Positions 11,141-22,996 are shown, numbered from the stretch's first letter. The stretch is DNA of 64,000 nucleotides from Pyrrhosoma nymphula (GCA_963573305.1 OY754337.1:76397094-76461093), one strand, 5' to 3'. Notes: a model not told the origin generated them from the letters alone. Translations and numbers: made by a program.

Positions 11141-13464
11141 GAAGTCGATCAGGGGCAGGGTTAACAGACGCCCGGTTTCTCTCGGACATGTCCCTTTTTT
11201 TAGGAATATCGGCAGGGATTTTATTCCTGACCGTGATTCTCCGGACAACGGATGAGAAAATCGTTCAAAATTTACATCAAATGCATCAAACATAACATTT
11301 AATCACTAAACGATGGCAAAACTGCAAAGGAAATAATTTATCCAAGATACTGCACATATATTCCCTGGAAGTAGCAGGTTAGTTGAAATAAGTCAATTCT
11401 ATCAAAGAAAAAAAGCATCGATAAACGCATAGTGACGGTGAAAAGTAAAATATACAATGAAGGAGATAAATTATATACCTAAGATATTTTAGTTTTTCCC
11501 CAATGGGTCTTTATGGAGAAAATTTCGCAAGAAAGTCGCACAAGAAACCGCTTGTAAACGTAATGAGAAGGCAAATATGGATTTTCAAGGGCGGTCTGAA
11601 CCACCAAAGCAGAATTTGACTTCGGGTTAGGTACACTTAGGAATAAATTACTCCAAAAGAAAAAACGTAATTTTTCTGCACCTGGACTTTAAAAAAAAGG
11701 ATCGTCATAGATTGTTGAGGCTAAGGCGCATTTCTCCGAGTATCTTGAGGTGTTGATTTCGTAATTATTCACGTAAGACATTGATCAGCGATGCAAAGCC
11801 ACAGTAAGTGAGGAAATATTCATCATTAGCAAGATTCCATCTTCCAAAAAAAATCCATTTTTTGCGTTATATTACTGGTTTAAATTGTTATTAAGGACAG
11901 ATTTTCAACCACGTCAGCGGCGCATGGTTTTTTTATATCCTTAAATTTTCTTCGGACTGAAAAAAACATTCATCTTTGAACGTAATTTTAACTATCACCT
12001 CTTCTTTCGTGTGATAAGGGCAAGTGTTTTAGATAAGGATCACAACTGTGGCGTCACAGATTTTGATATAGCAAACCAATGTTTTGCTGTTTTTTTAATG
12101 AAACGTTTGTGCTTATATGCTGCTACACTTGAAACAAAATTCTGATTGTGAGATCCGAATTCTAATCCAAAAACAATGTTTTTGTCGTCCTTAAATGGGA
12201 GTGTATATTTCAATAATACCTATTAGTGTGCACGCGGAAAATATCAATGTTTATTTCGCAAACAGCATAGTTCGTTGATGTGGAAGGTTCTCTTTAATAT
12301 TTGCACTCTTTTGTCGATAAAAAGTTGGATTACAGAGACTGAAGCAAAGGACAGGTGAGAAAACGATAGGCTTCCTACAGAAACAAACATTTAAATGATC
12401 CCTTTCCGTGATAGGAACTGAGTCAGGAATTATATATCAAGCGTTCATTCACGCTTCATTTTTTTAAAAGTAGTCGTACTACTAATTAAAACTTTTATCA
12501 TGTTAACCACCAATCATTGGCACAAATGGAGCGCTTGAATCCGAAAAAATGGAATCAACTCCTTGGGCAAGTGTTTGGAAGCGACTACTGCAGAAAATGC
12601 TATTCAAGAGGTGTATAATTTTTATAGAAAAAATAGAAGAACATGAATCAGAAATGCATTTAGAAGATTGAATTGAACAGCATTACGGATTAACACCACC
12701 AAACGATTTAAAGAGGTCACGATTCTACACAAGGAGAATTTAAGTGGACTAAGGTGAATAGGAGAGAATACAAGCATTTGGCAATCTGGACTACAAGGAG
12801 AAAAATCGCACAACGCAAAGCCTATACTAAGAGGATGGAACGAAAGATGGGTGCTATTAGTTTAGACTTAGTTACGAGATTGGTTAGGAGGTTGATAAAG
12901 ATGGATACACAGCCCAGAGTATAATCTGAAACTCAAGGAATGAAAAAGATAACAACCACTATGATAAAGGAAATCTAAGATACAGAAAAATTGAGAAAAT
13001 AGGCTGGATAAGCTGGAGATGGCACGAGAAATAAAGAAAAATATATTTTTAGCCTTACTAGGCAGAGGAAACTTGCTCAGGAAAATCCAAAATAAGATGA
13101 CGAATGTAGTGGAGAGTGAAAGGCTAAAGAATAATTTCACAAATGATGAAACGCCATGCAAGCGAGGAAGAGAATAGATGAGTAATGTGTATAAAAGTCT
13201 ACGATTTTTCCTCTGTGGGATATCGCACTTATGTGCACTTGCGGGTGACTCCGTAAAGGTTACTACCGTGGCTAGTCCCGGTTTCCTCAAAATTGGTCAA
13301 GAGCGAACGCCACCTTGTGTTCTATGTATGGCTTTATCCTCGCGGACTGTGGCGCTTAGCGCACGACTTGGACTGCTAATGACATCGTATGTCTAGCAGT
13401 ACTGACCACCATTCTCCTATAAAGCCACCAAATAATCCACAGAGGAGAAGGACGTCTCGGTAGC
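11141..13464. other. Unassigned AT-rich stretch
   Basis: About 2.3 kb with no recognisable gene. Purine-rich DNA at 12600-13170, with a 140-codon minus frame of low-complexity Ser/Phe/Leu, could be decayed LINE sequence, but no reverse-transcriptase motif is visible. The segment TCTGTGGGATATCGCAC at about 13212 resembles the tail after the SINE at 14029, so a SINE tail fragment may sit here. Confidence 0.4.
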
Positions 13465-14028
13465 TTAAGGTAGTTTGAGCGATAAATCACTTCACCTAGA
13501 ATTTGATGAATTTGGCCTCATTTTAATGAAAAATCTCATATTTCCAATGATAACAAAATATTAACCCCCTGCCGAACTACTTTTCGAGCAATTTGCCCAC
13601 AATTGTAAGCTATTATACATGTGATAGATTATGGCTGTGCACTGCAGAGAGAAAATATTAAACAAATTAGGAACTTCTAGCAACTATTTGTCGTCAAAAA
13701 AACTAACGGTATGTAGATTGCATGCTTTCTCAACTATTTATAAAAAAATAATTTATTACTCACCGCAGTAATTTTTACAGAATCGCAAAAAAAACCTGCT
13801 GTTTTGAAGGGTTTTCAGCCATATGGCGGGAAAAAATGAGTCAAGTTAGAGACTTTTGTAACCTTATTTATTTAATTACTGAGAACTTTGGTCTTATATA
13901 GCTATATCTTTGCGCCATTAATATTACAATATTTACGTCACACTTCTTACAGACGTTGAAATAAAAAAATTAAATTTTAATATGGTCTCCATTATGACTA
14001 GAGAACTATCTCGCTCAAACCACCTTAA
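13465..14028 (+). mobile_element. TTAA MITE-1, copy 2 (complete)
   Basis: TTAA flanks at 13465-13468 and 14025-14028, with termini GGTAGTTTGAGCG and CGCTCAAACCACC. It aligns from end to end with copy 1 with scattered substitutions and small indels. It has no coding capacity. Confidence 0.85.
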
Positions 14029-14135
14029 CTGATTAAAGCACTCGGCGCGAAATCGAGTGATCCGGGTTCGAATCCCAGTCAAGGCGAATGATTTTTCTCC
14101 TGTGGAATATCGCACGTCTACAAAATACATACCCT
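14029..14135 (+). mobile_element. tRNA-derived SINE
   Basis: A tRNA-like head abuts the MITE directly. The B-box-like GGGTTCGAATCCC lies at about 14068-14080, and the tail GATTTTTCTCCTGTGGAATA resembles DNA at 13205. The 5' part (CACTCGGCGCGAAATCGAG) looks like a decayed anticodon arm. The SINE may be truncated by, or be the target of, the neighbouring MITE. Confidence 0.5.
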
Positions 14136-14538
14136 GAGAGAATATCTCACTAATACATACTATTATGATGCTTTTCCAAGTACATAAATAATTTTAACAA
14201 AGGCTATTTGCCTCTTACTATGCAACATACGGCTAGATATAATTGTCTAACTTTTTGGAACGGAGAAGATCACAGCGAGCGTATTTCAAGCGCTTTCCGT
14301 TGGATGACTAAATTAAAGTGGGGACGGTTGTGTTGCGTACGGCCTGCGCATCTCGGAATCTACGCTTGGGAGTCAACAATTGCCGCATTCAACGTCACCG
14401 CATTCGAAAGTGCACATTAGGCAAGATGTTTGTGCTCGCGATGATCACTTACGAGGTCATCTCGTGGGGCCCATCGCAAGAAGAAGATGTCTCGTACCTG
14501 TATGGCCGCTGATCTGGGGAGTTATTTTGTAATCACAC
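14136..14538. other. Unassigned stretch
   Basis: No recognisable element. Overlapping frames of 60-70 codons look like chance. Confidence 0.45.
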
Positions 14539-15077
14539 TTAAGGTGACTGGAGCGGTAATCGTGAGTCGTAGAAGGCACATTATAATAAATTTCCAAGTC
14601 GAAAAAAATATTCTTGGACCACATTTCACTCAAGTACACCTGTTTATACGTTGGAAATCACCATACATGCAGTAATGTTTATGATGCAAGAGTTATATTT
14701 TAAATTTTCACCTTAAGTAAAGCATTGTTTAAACTTGGATTTTCGGCGCGAAATTCGAAATCTACGAGAAAATCATATCTAAATACGCTTTTCTTACTCG
14801 GCATGATACCTTGATATTTGCTAGCAGCTATTATAATGATACGAAACTTATTATTTCGCATTTAGGAGAAAATCTGTATATAAGTAATAGAATTGTTTCA
14901 AAATATATATGTCGTGTGCCATAAGAGTACTTGTTAAAATATCATTGAATTGCCAGGAAACCAAATCGGTAGCATGCAGTTTTTTTCTGTTTTATCGATA
15001 GATATTACTAATAAGGACTCGTATGCAAAGTTTCACGCAAATATGAGCATAAACAAAAATCGCTCCAGCCACCTTAG
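14539..15077. mobile_element. TTAA MITE-2
   Basis: About 539 bp between TTAA (14539-14542) and TTAG (15074-15077, one change from TTAA). The termini are GGTGACTGGAGCG at the left and CGCTCCAGCCACC at the right. The terminus has the same length and frame as MITE-1 (GGTAGTTTGAGCG), so the two families probably share, or once shared, a transposase. The interior is AT-rich, non-coding and unlike MITE-1. Confidence 0.7.
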
Positions 15078-15790
15078 GTGAGAACAAGTCATAGAATACG
15101 GAAAATTACGTAATTTTTCGTAGTTCCACTCCACCACACAGGCGCCGTGACCATCTTAGGCTCCCAAGTGGCGATCTTCAGGTCTTCTCCTTGACTCACC
15201 CGCTTCTTCGAGTCTTGATCCGTTTCATTAGCCTCCGCCTTTCATTAGTTTGTTCTCACCTTTTGTTTAGGAACGTAAAATGGTACCACCATCGGATCTT
15301 GGCCGATCGTGGGCTGATCATTAAGAGAGCAAAATGGATCTCCAGCCTTCCGGCAAAGAGTCATTAAAAAGGTGAAATTACAAGATAACCCCATTGTTAT
15401 CCCTGTGTGTTGGTGGCGAGGGGGTGGAAGCAGCCGCGCTTTGAATCAAATCAATGGAACAGTTTTCACTCGGCCGTCCGTTTGATGATCTGGGTGGGTT
15501 GGCTGAATTGATTTCGGGTGCCGGACTCAATTCAAGGCTCACCCCCGGACGAACTCTTCCCAGCAGCTCCCAAAACATCTCCCCTCCTTCTCCAACCCCC
15601 TTGTGGACCTTTATCTGTTGGTTGGGGCAGAGGAGTGGTGTGCTTGCGACCTCCGGAAACGGCTGACGATATTTAGTCGTCAATGGCCTAGTGGCATTGA
15701 TGTATTATTATCACAAGTTTGGCGGTTTGGCTGTAACGCATCTTTGAGGAGATTAAAATGATATTCTTTGTTATTTTTCATATTGGTGTA
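15078..15790. other. Unassigned stretch
   Basis: Moderately GC-rich from 15120 to 15660. Antisense overlapping frames (101 codons - at 15378, 70 codons + at 15454) have no recognisable domain. No repeat is recognised. Confidence 0.4.
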
Positions 15791-16075
15791 CAAACTTAGG
15801 CTTGCTGATGAGTTGTTCTCGGGTTCCCACCCGGGTTAGGCTTTTCATGATAGCCGACGTTTCGGCAGGAGACTATCCTGTCGTTTTCAATGCTCTGGAA
15901 GCAAATCAAGCTCACCCAGAGCATTGAACATGGCAGGAAAGTCTCCTGCCGAAACGTCGGTAATCATGGTAACCCTAACCCGGTGGGAAACCCAAGAACT
16001 ACTCATCGGCATCATTCGCCGGGAAAGCCTAAAATCATACATCAACTTAGGCTTCTGGATCAAACCGCAGTCCAC
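15791..16075. repeat. Palindromic repeat with GAAACGTCGG core
   Basis: The arms 15803-15898 and 15914-16011 are reverse complements over about 96 bp, with roughly a dozen differences and a 15-bp loop. Each arm contains a smaller stem, GGCAGG...CCTGCC, followed by GAAACGTCGG. This resembles stem II plus GAAAC of the hammerhead-like repeats, but CUGANGA is not present (UUGAACA in its place). Related by design to the other palindromes, or convergent. Confidence 0.6.
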
Positions 16076-17194
16076 TAGGAGGACAGAGCGACCCTCGTGG
16101 TATGTTCATACCTACTGCGTGAGCTAGCCCTAATTGACGGAGGTATGTTTTAGAAAGAAACATCATTGGGAATGAAGCTGACTGCTCCTCCTAAAATTCT
16201 CCATGCAGCCACAAATAATTGTCAAAAATACTGACGATATTTAAGGATAATGATATCATATCACTCTGATAGAATGAGGAACTAGCATTATATTGAAAAA
16301 AAAAATTATTTGTGAACTTCATAATCCTAAATATGCATCGCATAAATTTTTCCTACAAACAACGTTCTTTCACCGAAAATTTTTCATTGTACAATATTAT
16401 GAGAGCTTGCTGACGTCATAACACATCGTCATCAGGGTGATGTCACGTGGAGGTAACGCAGCCAGTAACAAGATGCCCAACCACGTGAATTTCAGTTGCC
16501 ATTCCATTATTTTACGAAAATGGTCGTTTTTATTTCCTTCATGACATACAATAGGCTATTACGACCAATTCAGTAAGAATTCATGCGTCGCAGATTAGCG
16601 ATACCATGCGGTGACGTCAACACATCGAGATTCTGTTTTTGATAACGGACTTTTAAAAAATGTTTCGCTCCTTCTGAAAGCAATTTAAAATGAGAGAATT
16701 TGACATATTTTTATGGATGAAATATGTGTCCGTTAAGAATTTTACTCATATGTGAAATATTAAAGTACGAATATATTTTATAATCATGCTCCCAATTCGC
16801 TGTCTGATTCACTGAATCCCTGAAAACAACAATTCGCAGTCGACCTACCTCACATACTCATTCCCATCGTTACCACGAGTTCCCTAACGCGAGTCCAACA
16901 TTTTCCACCATCCGTGCTTCTGTTTCTTTTCCATCCAAATTATTTGACAATACATTGCATAGAGAACGCTATGAGCAAGACAATTATTCATCGAAGATTC
17001 TCTTTTCTCTACTATTTCAAAATAATTCCAAAAGAGACTTTTATAGGATCACAAAACACACGAAGGGGCTCCAGGCTGTAAAGGTTATTGATATAGAATT
17101 CCATTGCGCAGTACGTATCCACCTACATATGACGAATTCGTAATAAAATACAACTAAATATTCGCGCTTGGAGAATTCAAGCATAAGAATTTTT
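16076..17194. other. Unassigned stretch
   Basis: AT-rich. TGACGTCA-like strings occur at about 16412 and 16612. No gene and no repeat boundary is visible. Confidence 0.45.
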
Positions 17195-17647
17195 GAAGTT
17201 ATACTTCTTTGCGCCCGTTGGAGACTTTTGGGATGGGATGTTGGTCGAGAAACCGCGTCACGCTCTTTTTTGGGTGAGAAAAATCCACAATTGTACGTTT
17301 TTGTATGGTTTTTTGTACGTTCGAACTTTGAACAAGAGCATCAATGGGTGAGTCGGTAGCGCACTCGACTTATGGTTGATTCCCGGTTGGGGCGATTTTT
17401 TTTAAAACAAAACTTCTTTTCAAAGTTCGAACGTACAAAAAACCATACAAAAACGTACATATAGTATATAGGTGTATATAACAGATAATATATAGGTGTA
17501 TATTATAAAAATTAAATCACTCATAACAATATATCGAAGAGAAATATATTGAATAATAGAGAAAAAATGTCTTTTATTTCATTTATATATCCTGTCTGCC
17601 TGTGTGTGTGAGCGGGTGTGTGCGACCGGCCAAAGAAGTATAACTTC
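17195..17647. mobile_element. Fold-back element enclosing a tRNA-like core
   Basis: A perfect 40-bp inverted repeat, 17293-17332 against 17419-17458, flanks 86 bp that contain a tRNA-like piece (GTCGGTAGCGCACTCGAC and GTTGATTCCCGGTTGGGGCG). An outer 17-bp inverted match (17195-17211 GAAGTTATACTTCTTTG against 17631-17647) may mark the element ends. Between the right arm and the outer match there is an AT-rich microsatellite-like stretch (ATATAGGTGTATAT repeated). It encodes no protein. It is either a fold-back element that captured a SINE or a recent inverted duplication around a SINE. Confidence 0.55.
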
Positions 17648-18392
17648 CACCGTCTGGTCCGACGCAGACCACGTTCTTTTTTAGGCAACATGCATGGTCA
17701 TTGAGTTAGTACATACATACAAACAGTAAAAGTAAAAAAACAGTATAAGCTTGACCACACAGGAAGACCGAATATAAAGTGGCGATCTCTGGGGTTATCA
17801 AGTAGCTTTCCCACAGATCGTTTCTAGGTTGCGATTCGAGATGTACGTCACAGTGGAGCAAAATATCCGAACCGTGCTCTCACGTAATTTTCTACCGATT
17901 AAGTTTTCACTGTCTCCGTGACCGAATTTCCGCGATCTTGCTCGTAACAAATCGGATCGTTTTGGAGTCGGAGTCGAAAAGTTACATAGTGACTCCTCTC
18001 CACTCGGCACAATGTCTCTTCTGGATCCTAAACAGTCACTGTTATAATCGTTGACCCTCTATTGACTTGACCTCGGTTCAAACTCCGCCCAATAAGCTTC
18101 TAAATTAAACGGATGCCGCCCCAATGGAGTGATGGAGGAAGGAGGGGGGTTGAAGGGCGAAGGAGAGATCAAGAGATAAACCCTTTAAGGGCTTCAACAA
18201 GTGGGGGGAGGGGCGCTCTTTCGCTCGTCTCCGTAATCCTAGTCGCCTGCAGGGGTCCATGCGGCGTTTTATGAGTCTCATATTGTCGGCACCGGGCGGA
18301 CTCGTGAGGGGCCGGCAGCGCTGCCCGGGGCATGTCCGGAAATCAGCAACGACATTTATGAGTTGGTGTCCTATCATTGAGGGTGATTTTTA
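17648..18392. other. Unassigned stretch with a SINE-like scrap
   Basis: A B-box-like CGGTTCAAACTCCGCC lies at about 18074 and is probably a SINE remnant. GC-richer DNA at 18110-18350 has overlapping frames on both strands and no family similarity. Confidence 0.4.
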
Positions 18393-18570
18393 CACAGATC
18401 AACATCTACATCTGCAAAGTATGACGCAAAGCACCTCTTAAGGGTGTGTGGCACGGGGTGATTCCACAAAAAGCATGCAATACTCGTCCCAGTTCATATC
18501 TAGTAGAACCCTGGTCGCCATGCACGGACCAAAATGTAATCAAGAGAACAATTCACTGCCAAATGTGAAA
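18393..18570 (-). mobile_element. LINE 3' end, body type B
   Basis: Starts at the tail (CATCTACATCTGC on +), then the common 3' module (GGGTGTGTGGCACGGGGTGA), then a body (GGACCAAAATGTAATCAAGAGAAC) that matches 40386-40600 and differs from body type A. The element reads on the minus strand. Confidence 0.55.
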
Positions 18571-20099
18571 CTAATATTCATGCTGAAAACAAAGTATTCG
18601 GGGCACTATATCATGCAGGGTGAGGTGCTAATGTAAATGATTTAACACTTGTACAAAGTTTAGTATACCTAAGCAGAGTGTGAATTTTATGAACTCGATC
18701 TTTCGAAAATTTTGCCACTAATTTTCGACGGAAAAATGAATTTTTTCCCCATTCTGCAATCTATTTCTTTCATTTTATGCTTCTGATTTTTTTCACCGTA
18801 ATGCGTTGGCTTTCGTTTAAATATGTTGACTTTCTTTCGAAAAGTATTGCGCATTGAATGTAAAATATCAATGCTACTCTCATATTAACCTTGCTAGAGT
18901 GGCAGACAGTGAAGAAAGAAATAACCAGGCCGCTCCTTAGTCAGTAATATAAACAAACAGATAAACGCGTTTTGTTAGACGTGAAATGTTTGCGAAGTAT
19001 TATTTTTTACTGGCGCACGAAATCTTTTACGCATTTGCAGCTACCATTAATTGAGTAATTACACGTCAATTTTTAAATTTCCAACCAATAAATAACTAGT
19101 TCACAACCTTTTTGTCCTGAAACTCTAGCATCATATCGCTATTTTTTCCTGACGATAGAGAAAATTACGTCCTTTTTAAAGTTATCGGAATACTTTATGT
19201 TTACCTCTTCGTGAAAGCTGGGTAAGACTTCTATCATAAAGGTTGGAAAGTGTGGGCATTGGGCCCGGCTAATGGTCAACAATCTGAGGGTCACCCGTAC
19301 CCTGGCCCCGATTAACGATGGCGTGGTAAGAGATTAAGGGACCCGTCGTGCCGTGAAACCATGCACCACGGTATTGCGGAAGAGACGGGAGCTGTAATAA
19401 TGTGAATTCATACGCAAAGGGAGTCCAGATGCAAAGATGATAATGAGACGGGGTCGCCGAGAAACATATGAACGAGATATTCAATACATGTGAGCTCCCT
19501 CCTAATGTATTCAGGCGCAGCGGGAACCCACCAAACACGACCTCCCGCCCCCCTCACTCATTTTCAAAACTGGACTCTTTTTCGAATCGACTTATTTATT
19601 TCCGGAAAACGGAACGAGATGCGACCCTCATTTGTCCTAGCGTAAAATGCCATTTATTCCACGAATACCTACCAAGGGCTCATAGTGGATTGTGTGGATA
19701 TAAACTGTGCACAAATTATTCCTCTCACCAAATAGACTAGGCTAGACACTTGTGGCTAATAATTTCTGGTATCATTGCTTACATATCCTCACACATGAAT
19801 TGATGTCCAGCATAATTTGTTTTCCTGCATGAATTAATTTTTGATATGAAGAAATACTATAACCTGAGATGTGTGTTACATTCAAGCATGTTTATTAACC
19901 TATCATTAATAATGAGAATTTATAAATATTACCAATTAGCTAAGCTAAGGGACTGTTTTAACGATTTCCCCACTACAATTTCTAACCCCAGTTTGTTATT
20001 AGTCTCCCGAATTGTAGCCCCCCATTAAAAATGATACCATATTTAGTAGAAATAGTAGCTTAATATATGTGCAATATTTTAGCATGCATTGTGATTTCT
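18571..20099. other. Unassigned AT-rich stretch
   Basis: No gene. Frames at 19269-19538 (-, 89 codons) and 19468-19740 (+, 90 codons) show no domain. The AT-rich parts (18640-19250) show no repeat that I can pair with another copy. Confidence 0.45.
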
Positions 20100-20262
20100 C
20101 ACTCCCCTACTTCCATGGTCCTGCCTAGGATTGTTCTCTTGACTGCCTTTACGTCCTCGCTTGGTGGCCAGGAAAACTAGTGGGCTTCGACCTTGAACTG
20201 GTGCAAGTTCCTGGTGTGGATCATTATGTGTTACACACCCTGGAGGTAGCTTGCAGATATAG
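20100..20262 (+). mobile_element. LINE 3' end, body type B
   Basis: The body TTGTTCTCTTGACTGCCTTT matches, on the + strand, the reverse complement of 40386-40600, and the 3' module ACACACCCTGGAGGTAGCTTGCAG follows. The GTAGATG tail has decayed to ATATAGAG. Confidence 0.45.
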
Positions 20263-20845
20263 AGTTAATTTCTTATGGGGAGTCCAGATGTCGGGTGATA
20301 AGAGAATGCAAGATGGATATACACAGTGGAGGAGAGATTCATTTCCGTAAGCTAGCTATTGCTAGTGCTAGCTCCCTCGAGTTATATATCTTCACACACA
20401 ACGGAAGTGCACGGAATTCGACCGCCCCTAAACTTCTATTCTTCCGAATCGACTTTTTCACTGATCCTTCCGAATCGACTTGCTCACACTACTATCGTAA
20501 GCACCAACCTATCAACCCTACGTGCATTCACACTACTATGGTAAGTCAGTGCTGCCCTCACCAGGAATTAGGTATGATGAACAAGTACAGAGCAAGCGAA
20601 CAAAATAAGGAATTCCCACGTAACTGAGGCCTTTTGCGGCTGTCGAAATGGTTTACAAAGCAAACGACACTCCTAATTGCTTATTCATCAAAGTAGCACC
20701 ATCTGCTACACTATTTTGATTATCGTCCTTTATCATTTCCAGTTTCCACTCGCGGCTCCAGCGCCTGACCACAGTTAAGTGGCAGCGTTATGAACCCACT
20801 ACTCCATCGGTAACCAACGCGCGTTCACACGTTGGTTAGCGTCTA
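20263..20845. other. Unassigned stretch
   Basis: A short direct repeat, CTTCCGAATCGACTT, occurs twice at about 20442-20483. A small palindrome, TAACCAACGCGCG...CGTTGGTTA, lies at about 20812-20839. No gene (the 110-codon + frame at 20295 has no features). Confidence 0.4.
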
Positions 20846-21130
20846 CATCTACAAAATACCCTGCAAGCCACCTCAGGCGTTTGTGGCAGGCGTGTGAGTA
20901 GTCACCAACATGCATTACACTATACCCTAGAGTTAGTGTAACTACGACTAATTATGCATCAGCATAAATCGCTAATGCTTGTCACGAGTTGAAGCCTCAC
21001 AAGCATGCACTGCTACACCACAGATGTCATCACAATGGAGAGGGACCGTCAATATACATGCATTCTACAACTACACAGATGGACAGAGACTCAAGACCCA
21101 TGTAGAAAACATGCAAGGCGAGCTGTAACC
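20846..21130 (-). mobile_element. LINE-A 3' end, body type A, 5'-truncated
   Basis: Starts with the tail GTCTACATCTACAAAATACC at the left and reads leftward. The module GCAAGCCACCTCAGG and body (TAGAGTTAGTGTAACTACGA, GAGAGGGACCGTCAATA) align with the longer copies at 40771 and 45185. About 285 bp are kept, so it is 5'-truncated, as expected of target-primed reverse transcription. Confidence 0.7.
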
Positions 21131-21264
21131 GCTACCGGCGTACCGCTGTAGGCGTCTACCACGGTACATACAACGTAACGTAACGGTCGTTGCGTTAGTA
21201 GTGTGAACGGGGAATCAGAGAAACGGGACGAGGAGAAGATCTTCACCTGTCTGAGTTGACTGCG

Positions 21265-21290
21265 TATAAATGCGCAATCACTCCGTCAGA
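21265..21290 (+). promoter_or_regulatory. Possible TATA-type core promoter
   Basis: TATAAA at 21265-21270 within GCGTATAAATGCGC, with an initiator-like GTCAGAAC about 23 bp downstream of the TATA start, slightly closer than usual. Open frames begin at 21314 and 21486. This is motif-only evidence. Confidence 0.2.
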
Positions 21291-21485
21291 ACACGCCAGG
21301 CTCAGGTCTTGAAGTGGAACGTATGACGTGTGACATCAACAATAGGGTGGAGGAATGTGAAAACAGGAGAGGGGTGGAGAAAGACTTACAATGTGAGCAA
21401 AAGGCTCCGGGTACAATGAGGAGGTCCCGATTGCTCCAAAAGGAGGAGAGGAACAAACAGCAGTGGGGGGGACAAATGGCAGGGG

Positions 21486-22088
21486 GTGCGTGGAGTGGCT
21501 CCTTCGAGCACCATCTCAGGGCCGATTCTCTTTTGGAAAAGGCGAAAGAGGAATAAAACGAGCCGTCGCTTCTTCCCTCTTCCAACCGAGAGCCTGAAGA
21601 AGTATTTGCACAAGTCCACAATGGGAATACTACCCGCTCCCCCGTTATGCTTCCGCGGGATCCGGATGCGTGCAATTGGTACGACTATGGAGGATGCCCG
21701 TGCCTTCGTCCGTCTCGGAAGTAGATTGAGGAGTGGGTACATACATCCTATTGTGGACGCCACGGGAGATGAACTCGTTATGTGCACCTACTTAATGGAG
21801 AAGGGACAGAGACGACTAAGAGTGGTGAAACGAGTGCCTCTAACCGAACATTTAGCGCCTACTATTAGGAAATCTAGACATCGGGTGTATGATTACGACA
21901 GAATTGAGTTGGTAGGGTGGCTAAAGTATAGGTTTATCACACCGAGGGCCCAGGTTCGAATTGAGGTAGCGTCGGAGATGTTTCACAGGAATACGCACTT
22001 GGGATACCGTAAGGAGAGCGCTTCAAGTGCAGTACTCCGTCCGTCGGATGTGACGTCAAACCGTTGGCTCTTTGGCGCCTTTCTTTAA
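21486..22088 (+). CDS. Unrecognised 200-codon open frame ending in a MITE
   Basis: The frame is open for 200 codons. The product is basic, with Arg-rich stretches and no signal peptide or clear membrane segment. I recognise no domain. The first 45 residues are low in information and overlap antisense frames of 129 and 133 codons, so the real start, if any, could be a later Met. Its stop codon is made by the TTAA where MITE-1 copy 3 begins (22085), so if this was coding DNA the MITE insertion cut it short. A possible TATA box is at 21265. It could be an old transposon gene, a host exon or chance. Confidence 0.2.
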   Translation: MRGVAPSSTISGPILFWKRRKRNKTSRRFFPLPTESLKKYLHKSTMGILPAPPLCFRGIRMRAIGTTMEDARAFVRLGSRLRSGYIHPIVDATGDELVMCTYLMEKGQRRLRVVKRVPLTEHLAPTIRKSRHRVYDYDRIELVGWLKYRFITPRAQVRIEVASEMFHRNTHLGYRKESASSAVLRPSDVTSNRWLFGAFL

Positions 22089-22656
22089 AGTAGTTTGAGC
22101 GAGATAGTTCCCCGAGTCATAATGGAGACCATATTCGAATTTTACTTTTTAATTTTAGCGTCTTTAAGAAGTATGAAGTAAATATTATTATATTTATGGT
22201 GCAAAAATATAATTATATATGACAACAATTCTCAGTAACTAAATATATTTTTCTACATAAGTTTCTAACTTGAATCATTTTTTCACGCCGTGCGGTGAAA
22301 AAGCCTTCAAAACCGAAGGTATTTATGCGATTCTGTTAAAATTGCTGCGGTGAGTAATTGATTAATTTATATAAAAAGTTGATAAAACATACTAACTACA
22401 AACCGTTAGTTTTTTGACGAAAACCAGGTGTTAGAAGTTCCAATTTTTTTTCAATATTCTCCCTCTTGAGCGCACAGCCGTAATCTATTCCATGTAAAAC
22501 AGCTTATATTTTTAGGAAAATTGCTCGGAAAGTAGTTTGACAAGGGGTTAATATTTTGATATCATTGGAAATATGGGAGTGTTTTCTTTAAAATGACGTC
22601 AAATTCATCAAATTTTAGGTGAATTGATATATATTTGCTATTGGCTCAAACTAACC
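22085..22656 (-). mobile_element. TTAA MITE-1, copy 3
   Basis: Inverted relative to copies 1 and 2. The left end is TTAA plus AGTAGTTTGAGCGAGA at 22085, and the right end GGCTCAAACTAACC at about 22643-22656 has lost its TTAA (TACG follows). Internal blocks (AATGGAGACCATATTCGAAT, GCGGTGAGTAATTGATTAAT) match the reverse complement of the other copies. It is the most diverged of the long copies. Confidence 0.8.
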
Positions 22657-22996
22657 TACGAGTAGGCTACTTTTTATGCCAACGTCGTGTTGCTCACCAC
22701 CCTTCCCTCAATCTCAAAGCATCCTTCCCTGACCCTATCTTAAGGGCGCAAATACCCTTAGTTGTCTGTCGCCTCTCCCGAATTTATCCAACCAACTGAA
22801 TGATTGTGGTCTCCAATGATCATCACGCTGGGATACCGTGGGGAAATAAATTGAATCAAACTGAGGAAATGATGCATCATCACCAGCAGACATCAATCCA
22901 AAGATTACGTTGCTGGGGAAATGGCAAAAATTATTTATAATATGCAACTCCGAGTGAACTGCATACCATTGTAAGGAAAGGGGTGTTTATACCATA
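22657..22996. other. Unassigned spacer between two MITE-1 copies
   Basis: 340 bp between oppositely oriented MITE-1 copies. A 70-codon minus frame at 22735 has no features. Confidence 0.45.

Noticed and set aside
10627..11142. Frames of 170 (-) and 135 (+) codons
   Set aside because: Mutually antisense, driven by G-rich repeats.
16405..16460. CATCGTCATCAGGGTGATG region as ribozyme
   Set aside because: CUGAUGA is present on minus but no GAAAC follows at a suitable distance.
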